From: Coriolopsis trogii
Taxonomy: Eukaryota; Basidiomycota; Agaricomycetes; Polyporales; Polyporaceae
Reading direction: 5' to 3'
Assembly: GCA_020543525.1 (NCBI GenBank)
Contig: JAHYIO010000037.1
Coordinates: forward strand, 1,674,001-1,738,000
DNA length: 64,000 bases
A model generated the notes under the pieces. It was given only the letters and a program-made list of their open reading frames with translations, had not been told where the DNA came from and made no database searches. Shown piece by piece: positions 11,250 through 22,175 of the stretch. Within the stretch, counting starts at the first letter, position 1; the number at the start of each line of letters is the position of its first letter. Position numbers and translations under genes: made by a program.

Positions 11250-12594
11250 AGTTTTGTCGCCTGTCATATGCGACTCGTCCCCATACGTATAGTACAGTAC
11301 ATCTGACAGATCTGCAGTAGTCAAGTATCATGTCGCTATGCGGTCTAGCTCTTCGACGTGAGACACAACGTATCACAATCCAGAACGGAGGTCAATCCAC
11401 CTGCCCCGTCGCTCTTCGAAGACCCCAAGCGAGGCATCAGGCTGAAAACAAGGGAGTACCATATGCCGTGGAGAGCTTTGCGAGAGCAAGGAATACTGCC
11501 TCTACGGGCGCAGCTAACTGTCCTGCCCGGCGCCCTCTTCTTCGCCCGTCACAGCCATAGCCCGCCCCTCTTGCCATCGATGCGGCAACGTTGATTTCTT
11601 CGTGGGCGGCACTTTCTCCGCTACAAAGAGAGCAGTCCTCCAATTGAAACAAATGTCATCCGTGAGGAATGTGTGAGATTCCGTCACGCCGATGTCTGCG
11701 GGCAGGGGAATCACAGGAGGGGATGACGTTGTTCGATGCCGGACACTTTCACAGTCGCTCGCGACATAGAGAAGGGGAGTCGGATAGTGTGATGTACGCC
11801 ATAGCGAGGGCCTTCGGTCCGCATGCGCTAGCGGTCGGGAAATATCGCGTACTTGGGCACGGGACGGGAATTGTCGAATGCGACAACGGGATAGGTGCCT
11901 TTCGCATGGAACGGGTTAGGGGATGTGTCAGTGTATCACAGACATGCGACGCGGATGCCGTCCACCGCAGCCCGGGCAGCCAAGCTCTTGGGTATCTCGG
12001 GGAGCCCGACGTGAAATCGACTGGGATGAACGGCACGAGAATGTGAGAGATCAATTCTGGACCATAGATATGTAGGAGTTGCCAGAGTTGAGAAGGAACA
12101 TTTGTGGCGACGCCAGCGGTGAGAGCTGGTACCACGAGCAGATGCAGAGGGTCAGAAGCAGGACCGCGAGGTGCACGGACCAAATGACTTCGATCGGAGA
12201 CTCGCGTCGTATCGCTGTCTCGTGGCGAGCGGAGCAGGATAGGATATGGGGAAATGATGGCGTCGGACAGGCGAGAACAATGGTTGAGTGTGGAAGGGGC
12301 AAATCGAGCATACGCTCATGTGATAGCGCAGGGGCTATGAAGAACAATCTACGCATTTTGCGGCTCAGATCGTGATAGAGCATCCGCCGGGCCTGCTACC
12401 ACACCTACATTGACCACGACAGCGGCTGCAATGTTTTTCTAATGAGCGATCCGAAGAAGGATAGTACAAATAGTGTGTTGTCAAACGTACCGCTATAAAC
12501 GGCATAACCGACAATCCTAACGCGCAGAGTCTGGCCATGGTTGGAGCTCTGCAGTTACGTTTAGATAGCCACCTTACCGTTGATGGACAACGCG
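11250..12594. other. Gene-poor region, possible decayed small gene on minus strand
   Basis: No gene can be supported. On the minus strand an ATG at 12538 opens a hydrophobic leader (MARLCALGLSVMPFIA) that would splice (gtacgt...cattag) to KNIAAAVVVNVGVVAG before a stop, and a hydrophobic run (VIWSVHLAVLLLTLCIC) lies in another frame near 12150. These may be relics of a membrane or secreted protein, but frames do not join into a credible product. The + strand frames here have no recognisable content. Confidence 0.3.
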
Positions 12595-13945
12595 CTACTG
12601 ACCTTCTTGCACACGCTTCCGCTCACGCTTTGGTAATTCCCATAGCCTCTTGTAGTTCCGGAGCAACGCAGGACTGAGTGTCTTCGATCGAATGCGTATG
12701 ACTTGATGCTTGTGGTACCTGCTGACGGTCGGTAACTCGACGAATAGATCGCGACATCCGACCTCTGCCCACACGGAATGCTCGTCCAGGACGCTCTCGT
12801 CATCGTAACGAGGGTTATAAGTTGCTATATCTACCCAGTCTGGGTCGCCGTCGTCGTCAATCATGTCTATGGGAGTGTCCCGGCAGACATACTGGTGAAC
12901 GAACCAATGCTGGACCAACGCATCATGCTCAATATCAAGCTCGGAAAGCGTGAAGATCAGACTGACCTTTGTCTGGCACTTCACGGAGCAGTACGATGGT
13001 TTGCGGTCTTTGGGACACTTGCCCTTACATTGTTTCAACGCGCCTCTCGTGACTGCTTGAATGTCGCACCCGTCGGCAGCACAGCGGTAGCGATTCGGGG
13101 CTTTTGCGACTTTGGCATCTCTTTCTTCCGTCTTCTGCTTGGCGTAAGCGACGTAGGTATCCCATGCTCTCCAAAGATGTGGACGATTGTAGAACACGGG
13201 AAGCTCGCGAGGGTCGACGCAGAAGCGTGCCTTGAAAGTCTCGAACCAGTTCGCGATCCGGAGAACGATGGAAGGGATGTAGTCAATGTCCGCGCAAAAA
13301 TCAGCGAGCACGACGATTTTGTCGAGCAAGACGCTGAATAGCATGCTGTTGAGCGACTCCGTCAAATTTGTCCAGTTCAGCGTCCGGAAACTGACCCAGA
13401 GGACTGCGGCTAAGCTAGACAGGCGGACCTGCGGCGTTCTATAGAATATATGTGGGATGGGCTGGTCTTCTCGCCGTTTAATGAGTCCTGTGAGGTCTTC
13501 AAGCATCTTCATGGTTTCGGAAGGAGGGCTCTCGGACATGACCTCAGCCAATCTCCTGTTGACGAAGGCAGCGCGTCAAGGGCACACACAACAAAGAGTG
13601 CATGATGGCAGGGATGCACCTCAAACAGAGTTCAAACATGAGAATGCCGTTCTTCATCTCCGCTCCGCGCTTCAAATTTTCAATCGGGAACTCCTCCATG
13701 TTGCTTCGTGAATCAGCGTAGATCTGCTTGTATGACGGCGTCCTACGATAGTCGTAGCATACTTCTTGTCTGATGATCACGTAGAGTTCAAAGGCGTTTA
13801 GATCATCGTTATAGCTTGTTGGCGGACGGTCGACTGAGAGTTCGTGCACAACGACCATGGTGGTATAGAACGGAGATAAGTCAAGGCTCGGAGCCTGGAG
13901 GTAGTCTCTCAAGCGCTCATGCTGAACTGCAGTTGGCACGTGCAT
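12595..13945 (-). CDS. MYND-type zinc-finger protein
   Basis: Predicted zinc-binding protein of unknown role; MYND fingers usually mediate protein-protein contacts in transcriptional regulators. The finger is RCAADGCD (first Cys pair), LKQCKGKCPKD, YCSVKCQTK and, after a short intron, HWFVHQYVC, giving the Cys/His spacing of a MYND domain at about residues 250-310. The upstream exon (LQAPSLDLSPFYTTMVVVHE) joins after an intron at about 13,560-13,610 to RLAEVMSESPPSETMKMLED. I start at ATG 13945 (MHVPTAVQHERL) because the frame further up has no ATG and runs into the transposon inserted at 13975, only 30 bases away. The true start could lie in an exon now separated by that insertion, in which case this allele is truncated. 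Proteins of this layout are expanded in Agaricomycetes. Confidence 0.65.
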
Positions 13946-13974
13946 GAGGTGCTCAGTGGGGCGCGCATTCAAGT

Positions 13975-14183
13975 CAGGCTCCTGCCCATCCGTCTTCTCG
14001 GATTGAGGCCAGAATCCTGAGGCGAGGGACAGGCTGAGTCGAGAAGCGCCGGACAGTCGAGGGAGGATGGTCACGTGTCTAAGTGTGTTGGGCCTCAATC
14101 CTCTAAGACGGCTGGCACCAAATATTGGTAAACAACGGAGCCCCGGCTAATAGACGCCTTGTCCGCTGCTCCATTTGGTAGCT
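13975..14183 (+). repeat. Left terminal inverted repeat of foldback element
   Basis: Matches the reverse complement of 14530-14731. The outer 51 bases and the inner 114 bases (from gtcacgtgtctaagtg to tttggtagct) are nearly identical, with roughly five mismatches in the inner block. The middle block (about 14026-14069) is clearly diverged in both sequence and length. The arms can form a very stable hairpin. Confidence 0.8.
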
Positions 14184-14220
14184 TCGTATTCGACCAACCG
14201 ACTCTCGCTGCTCTCGCGCT

Positions 14221-14379
14221 ATGAATCGGAACGCGGTTCTCCTCAACACACTCTCATATCTCGAAGCACGGCGCGTGACTGTCTCGGACCTCGTTCTGTT
14301 CTTAGTCTTGCAGCAGCCCAATACCACGCCTTATCCACTCCTATGTGATCTTGTCTCCAATATCAAGCCCATCCTCTAG
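14221..14379 (+). pseudogene. Short open frame inside the foldback element
   Basis: A 52-codon frame from ATG to TAG beginning MNRNAVLLNTLSYLEARR and continuing VTVSDLVLFLVLQQPN and CDLVSNIKPIL. It looks like a fragment of a larger helical protein rather than a complete gene. The pattern 'LLNTL..LE...VTVSDLV.FLL' reminds me of large hypothetical proteins common near transposons in Agaricomycetes (DUF6589-like), but that is recollection of style, not a demonstrated match. It may be host sequence captured by the element. Confidence 0.35.
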
Positions 14380-14529
14380 CCTGTACTACCACCCTGCAAC
14401 ATTTGAATTGATCTTCTGTCTAATGTCGGGGATGGAGGGGAGAGAAGGCAGCGGTGCATGTTGAGACATGTGCAGGCCAATCAGTCAATGTCGTGTTCCA
14501 GAGAGCAAGTCGAGTATTCTCTGCCGCGG

Positions 14530-14731
14530 AGCTACCAAATGGAGCAGCGGATGAGGCGTCTATCAGCCGGGGCTCCGTTGTTTACCAATATTTGGTGCCA
14601 GCCGTCTTAGAGGGTTGAGGCCCAACACACTTAGACACGTGACCTGATCTAACAGGCGCTTACTACTTCTACTCGACCTCTCCCTTCGAGATTCTGGCCT
14701 CAACCCGAGAAGACGGATGGGCAGGAGCCTG
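14530..14731 (-). repeat. Right terminal inverted repeat of foldback element
   Basis: Inverted partner of 13975-14183. It ends GGATGGGCAGGAGCCTG immediately before the second copy of the 9-bp target duplication CATTCAAGT (14732-14740). Confidence 0.8.
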
Positions 14732-14934
14732 CATTCAAGTTCGCTTACTAGTACTACGAGACGTCTATGTCATGTGCATGTGGCATGGTTCGCATCGCTA
14801 ATTTGAGTGCAGCCTTCTGGTATCCCACTAGGACCCGTCTCCAATTCCTGTCTAACTATCGAGTCACCTTCGTGACGAAGGGCTAGTAGTCGTGTCAAAA
14901 GCCTTTCAGATATGAGACTCCTGGTGTACATTTG

Positions 14935-16806
14935 CTATGCTGGAGTAATGGCAAACCACTTGTTGAAAACGACTTCCGGGTCATACGCCCTTTTGATCTG
15001 CTGGAGTCTCGTATAGTTGCTCCCGAAGTTGACCGCCGCCTTGCTGAAAACTACTGAGCCGTCCGTTGGAACACCTTCGCTGTCGGGACCTGCGAGAGAT
15101 GCGAGGGAGCATTGTTAAGTAAGCATGGAACACCACCTTCCCCGCATGCAACCAGCAAGACACGACCACAACGACGCAAAGAAGGAAAGACAATGGAAAG
15201 ACGTACTGTAATTCCCGTACCCCAGGTTGTCCGCGTCCTTCCCAGTCAAGAGTGCGATCAGTTCGTGCGCCACATTCCGCGAAGTCTTGAGCGTCGTCTC
15301 TGAGTCGTCGTCGGCGAAAACGAGACAGACAGCGTTCGCGGACAACCCGCGCCGGTACGCGGTCGCGTCGTCTGGCACAGAATTAATCTTGTGCAGGGGG
15401 AAATATTCGAGGAGGAATGTGATCTTGTGTGTCGTTGGTGCGGAGAGCTGGACTACCCGCTCGAAGAGCTGCGGAATGACCTCGCGGGGATAGTTTCGTG
15501 GAGCGAAGCAACCCTTCATGTATACATTCTGGCCTGCAGCTGTGGCCTCGTTCTAGCGTGTTCGCCTACTTTAGCGGGATGATCTGGTATCAGGTTAATA
15601 GCTAGACATTACCTGTAGGGTGTTGAGCATCTCGTAAGGCAATTCTTGGGCCATGTCAGCGATTGGTTCTGTGAGATAGCAAACATCAACGCGAGCGCAT
15701 GGAAAATCTCGATAGGATATGCGCATACGTAGGTCGTAGAATGCTTTATAATTCTGTCTGCCTTCTGCTTCGGAACCGTTGTAGAAGAGGAAAGCAACAA
15801 TGCATGGCTGGGAGGACCGGTGTTGATCACCTTCGTTTGACAAGTATAAGCTCAAGGAGAACCACGTACCATGTGTCCCGGGCCCCGGGTGAGCACTTGA
15901 ATCATGCCCTCCTTCTCAGAGGGTCCCATCGTCCACCATGCCTGCGTGACATCCAGGAGCGCCTCCAACTTGTCTGGAGAGAAGATGACAGGGCCAGCAA
16001 ACACCGTTCGCCGCTGAGGGTGCAGCTTCAAGACGAACTCAGTCACGACCCCAAAGTTGGAGCCTGCGCCACGAATACCCCAAAATAGGTCAGCGTTCTC
16101 GGACTCGTTGACCATGAGGATGCGGCTATCCGCGGTCACGACTGTTGCCTAGTAGAGGAGTGCGCCCCGGTTATTCGGGGCTGCAGTGAAAAAGAACTCG
16201 GGAGTCATACCTGCACGAGGTTGTCAAGAGCGAGGCCGTGCGCGCCGCTCAGCCATCCATAACCGCCGCCCAAGGTCAGTCTGAGCACATATCAGCAGCG
16301 CTCAGACCAAGAACTGGATGATTTGGCCACACACCCGCCTACACCCGTCTATGAACAATTCATGTCAGCTGCTATGAAGTCACTGCCCGGACATGGAGGT
16401 GGAGACTCACATTATTCACCGTACCGCCGACAGTCGCGAGGCCGTGCTCGATCGCAGCCTTGTCCACCGACTCCCAGATCGCGCCCCCGCCGACATACGC
16501 GAGCCTCTTCACGGGATCCACTTGCGCCGTGTTCATATACCGCGAGAGGTCGATGACGAGCCCGCCCTCGCTCGACGAGGCCCCGAGCGGGCTGTGGCCT
16601 CCGCCCTTGATAGCGATGGGCAGCTTCGCAGTCCGAGCGTAGGCGACGGCGCGCGAGACGTCTTCCGCGTCCTTCGCGAAGGCGACGACTGCCGCCTTTC
16701 GAGCGGCATTCTTCGCCCAGCGCGCAATGGCGATATCATAGTCCGCGTCGCGGGGCGTGACAACGTCGCCCTTGAAGAGCGCCTTGAAAATTTCGAGATC
16801 GGACAT
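14935..16806 (-). CDS. FAD-linked oxidoreductase, berberine-bridge/6-hydroxynicotine oxidase type
   Basis: Flavoprotein oxidase of the PCMH/FAD_binding_4 superfamily acting on an unknown substrate. The N-terminus MSDLEIFKALFKGDV lacks a signal peptide. The FAD domain contains PIAIKGGGHSPLGASSSEGG, in which the His of GGGHS is the usual site of 8-alpha covalent flavin attachment, then GGGAIWESVDKAAIEHGLA, and LGGGYGWLSGAHGLALDNLV. The position that carries the second, cysteinyl flavin link in bicovalent BBE enzymes reads without Cys (VGG-LTLGGGYGW), so attachment is probably single. The fold ends with the BBE-type C-terminus NYTRLQQIKRAYDPEV followed by FNKWFAITPA. At least five introns; about 470 residues. 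Many relatives act in secondary metabolism or sugar oxidation, but no biosynthetic cluster surrounds it. Confidence 0.85.
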
Positions 16807-17565
16807 GGTTGCGGTGTCGGAGCGAGCCTGAGGGTATGTGGCCTGGGAGCTCGAGGGAGTGCGTATGCACTCCCTACCACTGTCTAGCCCTCTATTTATG
16901 CTGGAGGCTTCTGGCCAAACATACGATCACGACCATACTTCGCCGGCTCATCTTCGGTTCGTCCCTGGGCGTTGGCCAAGTCTTCCAGTCACTGTCAAGG
17001 CGTGTTCCATGGGAGGCCGCACACGGCCTGCTCCAAGCCACGGATCTGGAGGTGGTGCAAAACGTCAGGGCGAAACTCAAAGTGTACCAGGTTGAGTACA
17101 AGGAAAGCCGACGAACTCCGGGACACGAAACCTGAGCTATCAGGGCACGCCCGCGCGCAGACTGATCAGTTCTAACCGTCGATGTCCGGAGTAACTTACC
17201 TCTCATCATTGACCCAGCTTCGCCGCCGCCACTGTCGGTTAGGCCCTGTTTCAGTGATATCCTAGTCAGACTCACAGAGCCGTGCAGAGCGTGCAGGTCG
17301 ACTGGATCTGTAGGTTGAGTCACTTCCCGGACGATGGCGCAGCGTTCGCGAACGTCACAGCCACACCCAGCCGGACAAACAACGGTATGCATGCACACAA
17401 CTCCGAGGGCGATACGAGTTGATCAGTCGTGACCTATCATTGCAACGATCGAGAAACAGAGCAGCTTGAAACTTAGCGTACTTACGAGATATACGTAGAA
17501 TCTAGATGCAGCACATCGACTAGGCCAAAGCCCGGAGAAATCCACGCACATCCCACCTCGAGTCC
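16807..17565. other. Intergenic region
   Basis: About 760 bases upstream of the oxidoreductase and downstream of ALE1. Open frames occur on both strands but show no recognisable domain, no consistent splice pattern and mixed composition. I see nothing that supports a gene. Confidence 0.35.
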
Positions 17566-19655
17566 TCACTTAGCCTTCCCGTTCCCATTCCCATTTGAGC
17601 TCCACAGCTCCTTCTCCAGCTCCTGCGCCGCCTCGTCCAAGGGCGGAAGCGTCATCGACCTCGCCGGCGTGCTCGCCCCGCTCCTCGTCTTCACCGTCCG
17701 ATTGATCTCGTCCCTCTCCTTCTGGTACACTGCGCGCTTGACCCGGACCGCCTGCACTTGCTGCAGCACCACGCTCCCCCCGAGATAGAAGAACGCGAGC
17801 GCGCCTCCGACGAAGAAGTGGCCGTACCACACCACATTGTTCCACGCGACGAACGAGTCGTCGATCGTGAGCAACATGAACGGCAGCGCGCCGTAATTCA
17901 GGAGCAGGGCCGTGATGAGCACGCCAAGGTAGTCGTACGCCTGCTTCCGTGCCGTCTGTGGTGGGGGCGGCGCACCACGCGCGGAGACGTAGGTTGCGGG
18001 GAGGACGAGCGGGCGTAGGTAGCTCCGCGCGAGGCGATGTGCCATCTGGACGAAAGCGAAGAAAAAGAAGGAGAGGTAGTATCCGGGAGCGATGCCATGC
18101 TGCATAATACATCCGTCAGATTGTGCTCCTTGTATGGAACATCAGGTGAGGGCACATACCCAGAACGCGCTCGTTGCAAACGTGGCGAGACTGCTCAAAA
18201 AACCGGGCTTCTTGCCTTTGGGGGTGACGCGCTTGTACACAGTCTCGCGCAGCCAGACATTGGTCTTCATGTTCCATGAGTCGAGGAGGACCTTCAGATT
18301 CTCGGCAAACTCGATATTCCAAATGTCAACATTCGCCGCGCCTTCCCACTTGGTCCTGCCTGCGGCCGTGTACCCCGTGAAACCCAATCCCGTTTGGATA
18401 GAAGCACCCTTAAAACCGACTCAATATTCGGCCTGACGCCGAATGGGTACAGTACTGACCTCGGTCAACGTCCAGATCGCGTAGTACTTCGTTCGCTCAA
18501 AAAATCCACAGAATTGCAGGAAAATGATGCTGTGGATGTGACCTATGAGATACCTTGAATTCCGCAATAGGCATGCAATACGACATACCGAGAAAAGAGG
18601 CGCCTCGCCTCAAACGCATCGTCCACGGTGAGCGAGAAGTTGCATTCTGGATAGAACAAGACATATAGTCCTAAGAAGAGAAGGCCAACGAACATCTTTT
18701 TGAACGCGACGCGTTTGCGGCCATGGGGAACCAAGCGCTGTGATAGGTGACTAGTTTCGTTTACAATGTTCTCTTCGCGCATCTCGGCGTCCTTGTATAG
18801 AGAGCCTGTGACAAGCGCCTGGTACTCGTTGTATGTAAGGTAAGGGCCCACCAAGAACCCAGGGAAGTAGAAACTGGCTCAGCTATCAGCGGGAGACCGG
18901 AATGCAATTGGAGACACAGGAGAGCTCACGCGTATCCAAGAAACTCTAGGAGGGATGGGTAGTCCGTGATGCGTTGTGAAGTTTGCCACTTGTCTAGATC
19001 CTGCGCCCACCCATATTCGAAGATGGACGTGAAGCACGGGTGACGAACTAACGTACCTCCGAGGGTCTCCGCCCGTCCCAGACATTCCATGCAAAGGTGG
19101 TGAGTTTCATGGTGAGAACCATCTGCGGACCGGAGATTTCTATGGTCTCATAGCCTGCGTTCAAGAAGGTTCGAATGACGTGACTACGTCGAGATATAAG
19201 GGAGCAGTCAAATGGAGAGCAAGGAACACGTACCTTATAGTGAGATGGCTCATGGTGAAGCTAACGCGCGGAGATGAATGCATGGGCGAACAGTAGAATA
19301 TGTGTACACTCACACAAAGACAATCCATGGCATGTTCTTAGTCTGCACCCGCCGTGCGATATGATACGTCGCGACCACACTGCCAAGAAGCTGGAGTGCA
19401 CCACCCCATAGCCCGAGCACGGGGACGAGGTAGAAGGTAGTGACAAGGATGCTGAAGACGTGTTTGAGCTCGGGATGCGATGCCGGTATACGGATGTAAA
19501 CACTGCCGAGTGGGTATGAGAACAACAGACAGAAGATGAGCTGAAAGAGAGCAGTTAAGTAGCGCGTTGTGTACAAGACCGAGCAGGGTGCGTACCTTGA
19601 TCTGGTCGACGGATGCGCCTGTGGCATCCGCAATGGGCTCGAAGAACGCGTCCAT
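17566..19655 (-). CDS. ALE1: Lysophospholipid acyltransferase (MBOAT family, ALE1/SLC4-like)
   Basis: Integral ER membrane enzyme that transfers acyl chains from acyl-CoA to lysophospholipids in the Lands cycle. The start MDAFFEPIADATGASVDQIK joins LIFCLLFSYPLGSVYIRIPA, typical of fungal Ale1. Many hydrophobic segments follow. The MBOAT core is seen as SWNMKTNVWLRETVYKRV (Asn motif) and, across an intron, TSAFWHGIAPGYYLSFFFF, where the His of WHG is the catalytic residue. The last exon ends in a charged tail after WYGHFFVGGALAFFYLGGSV. About ten exons. A 5'-untranslated intron is likely (gtacgttcatt...ccatccag just upstream of the ATG). Assignment to the lysophospholipid branch rather than other MBOATs rests on the N-terminus and length. 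Confidence 0.88.
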
Positions 19656-20347
19656 AATAACAGCCCAAGAACTGGATGGTGGAAATTGAACTCGGTGGCA
19701 TCAACGTAGAAGATAATGAACGTACCTGGTAGACTACAGAGAGAGAGCAGACCGATGAGCCCGAAGGCGGAGGAGGAGAGAGGCGTCGACCAAAGTTCAA
19801 GTCAAGGACAGACGAGTTGTCCTTCCAATGAACTTCCAGACTCCAACGTCTCCGGAGTCCGCATCATGCTGGATCTGCCCCACGTGGCTCGTTCCTCCCA
19901 TATTTGGTTGTCGGCAACTCGGTCCTTTCTTCCGAGACTCTCAGATCTTCGTTGTAGATCCGTTGGTCGCAAGTCCTGAACGTGAACCTGCACGTCCATC
20001 GTTTGTGTTGCAAGCGACTCAATCGAGGCTCATGCAGCTATGGAACTGCCCCAACGTGGCCCATTGGAGTGCTCGTGTGGTTCAAGCAAAGATTCGCCTC
20101 ATGTCTCACATTCGCTTCGCGCACGCCCGTCTCCTCGTGCCTTCTGTTCTGTTCCAAACCTTCCGAGTCCGACTCATCTCCCTCATGCCGTTCGGTCGTG
20201 TAGCAGTTCTCTGTTACACCTGATTCTTCTACCATCCATCTCGACCAAGGCAACCGCCTCTCTCTCCTTTGTCTTTGACTACCATTAGCGGACGACCTGA
20301 CCGCCTATACGAACTCCAAGCGAAACAAACGCCTTCGATCTATTTCC
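19656..20347. promoter_or_regulatory. Divergent intergenic region ALE1 / UPF0303
   Basis: About 690 bases between two divergent starts. It holds a probable 5'-UTR intron of ALE1 close to 19,670-19,730. Other open frames on both strands are not recognisable. Nothing else is seen. Confidence 0.4.
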
Positions 20348-21493
20348 ATGTCCCGCTACCCCAACACCACGCTCCCCATGTTCAACGGCTTCAACTCCTC
20401 ACACATGCCACCCAGCGAGGCTGAGCTCGCCACCCAGGCCCTCAACGAGGAAGCCCTCTACCGCTTCCCCTCCTTCGACGCCGACGCCGCGGTCATGCTC
20501 GGTCTCTCCCTCCGCAAACGCTTCCGCTCTTCCTCGCGCCATGTCAAGGTGCGCGGCATGTGCATATCCATACAGACCATCGCCGGCCACACCCTCTTCT
20601 CCTGCACGGTTGGTAACTTGGGAGGGCCCGACGGCGGCGGTGACGTCAGCCTAGACAGCTGGGCATGTCTCGAGGTACGTACTTCGTAAATATGCAGTGC
20701 ATTCCACACCGTTTTGCGCGTGTATATATGCGTGTTCAAGGTGACAACTGAGGCTGCAAGGGAATAATGGCGGTCGTCAGACGGACCGGGCACTCGAGCT
20801 ATTATGTCGAGAAAGGCATGAACGCGATGGGCAAGACGCAAAAGCAGCTCGGCATCCAGTCCGACTGCAAAATCCAGGGCGGAGGCAAGTCATCGCTTCG
20901 CATTCGAGGCTCAAGACATTCTGACGTTGCGTCTAGCATTCCCAATATGGCTTGAGGTACAGCTCCCTCTTCGAGTACTTCGTGTTTGCGTTTAGAGCTG
21001 ATACGTCGCTGTCTGCCACAAGAATGCACCGTGTTGCCCTATCGCAGTCGTGGGTTGTTATTCCGGGTCCAGTCAAGACGATCACCATGTGAGTACCTGT
21101 TTTGTTCACCTTAAGTCCCCAGTCGTCCGTTGACCGACTGGTACAGATAGTAGTGACAGCAGTGCGCGACTACCTCAAGAAAGTAGGCAGGGACCACAGT
21201 GCGCCACCACCGTCATCCTCGATGATGACGAGCATGAGTACCGGGATGGGAACCAGTATGGGCACGAGTATTCCGACTATCATGTCCATGTCGCAACAGC
21301 ACACAGGTCGCTCCACCCCTGGTCGACCTCCGAGCACGGTACGCCGCAGGCCCTCAACTTCTACGCACGAGACGACTCACTAAGTTGCTTGCTCCTTGCT
21401 CAGGAGTGGATCCGTGATCCTGGCTCCCGAAGCTTACGCGACGACGAGGATGACTATCATCACACACACATCGAGTCCGAGTATAGGGATTAG
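20348..21493 (+). CDS. UPF0303 (HbpS/DUF336-like) protein, YBR137W homologue
   Basis: Small cytosolic protein of the heme-degrading/HbpS-like fold; the yeast member YBR137W has been linked to the Get4/Get5 tail-anchored protein route, but the biochemical role is unclear. Core segments are FDADAAVMLGLSLRKRF, GMCISIQTIAGHTLFSCTVG, DSWACLEG, VVRRTGHSSYYVEKGMNAMG, GGAFPIWLE and CPIAVVGCYSGSSQDDHH followed by LVVTAVRDYLKK, in family order. The intron at 20885-20936 begins gcaagt: only a GC donor joins GG-A-FPIW in frame. A last exon (EWIRDPGSRSLRDDEDD, ending at TAG 21491-21493) gives a charged His/Asp tail; without that splice the protein would end about 21,383 with a Met/Ser/Thr-rich stretch. 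Both tails are outside the conserved fold. Confidence 0.85.
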
Positions 21494-21561
21494 GCAGAGA
21501 GGTGGGGCATTATACACGTACACGTAAGGATGCTAGGGACGGAATGGGGTGGGACAACAAT

Positions 21562-22175
21562 CTACTCCTGCGACTCGCCGTCTTCAGGGGCTCTCGGGGG
21601 GCTGCGAATCAGACGGATGTTCTCTGCGAGGGAATGAGCCTCGGCCTGATGCAAGATATGATGAGGAACGGAAATACGGACCATGCCTGAGGAAGATTTG
21701 ACGCTGCCCCTCCGGAGAGTCAGGTTCCGCGTTCGGGTCGGGCTGGCGCAGTTCAAACGCGGCCTCGGCATAGACGAGCGAGCCTTTTTTGAGCGCGCGA
21801 AGGTAATTGTTCGAGCTGGGGTTGAAGGAGAAGACGTAGTGCCACGTAGTAGTGGGTGTGGTTCCCTCCGGAGCGCTGTTGGAAGTCGCGATAGAGTACC
21901 TAGTACGGATCCAGTCATTCAGTACGTGAATGTTCACGGTAGTTTTGCTCCACGACGTACGAGACGTATTCCTTGTTATTCTTAGTGTAGCGCAACTCGG
22001 GGTCTTTGCCAAGACGGCCGATGAGCAGCAACTTCGCCATGTCAGCGGAACGTACAGAACTGGTGGAGAACGCCTGCAAATAGAAAAGTCAAAACCTCGA
22101 TGTACATGCTCCTTAGACGTAGACACGTACCCGCGTAGGGGCGCGCAGGGCCGCGCGAGCAGAGAGGGAGAACAT
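21562..22175 (-). CDS. RIM1: Mitochondrial single-stranded DNA-binding protein
   Basis: Binds single-stranded mitochondrial DNA during replication. The spliced product starts with a mitochondrial-type leader, MFSLSARAALRAPTR-AFSTSS, then the OB fold: MAKLLLIGRLGKDPELRYTK, NKEYVSY, YSIATSNS, WHYVFSFNPSSNNYLRALKK, GSLVYAEAAFEL, ending HENIRLIRSPPRAPEDGESQ. Introns fall after the leader, after VSYVV and before ENIRLIR; the last one moves the frame so that the typical C-terminal HENIRLI motif is restored. Length about 150 residues, as expected for fungal homologues. Ends tail-to-tail 70 bases from the UPF0303 gene. Confidence 0.9.

Larger units (their letters stand above)
13975..14731. mobile_element. 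Non-autonomous foldback DNA transposon (MULE-like)
   Basis: A 757-bp element bounded by long terminal inverted repeats beginning CAGGCTCCTGCCCATCC and flanked by a perfect 9-bp direct repeat, CATTCAAGT, at 13966-13974 and 14732-14740. Long inverted termini with a 9-bp target duplication are typical of Mutator-like elements; the superfamily call rests on that alone because no transposase is present. The 346-bp interior carries one 52-codon frame (14221-14379). The insertion sits 30 bases upstream of the chosen MYND-gene start and may have displaced its promoter or first exon. Confidence 0.75.

Noticed and set aside
11749..12183. 144-codon minus frame considered as part of an isoprenylcysteine methyltransferase-like membrane gene
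   Set aside because: None of the conserved C-terminal methyltransferase motifs are present and neighbouring frames do not splice together.
13946..14098. N-terminal extension of the MYND protein through the transposon arm
   Set aside because: The open frame has no ATG (its first codon is TTG) and lies inside the inserted element beyond position 13975.
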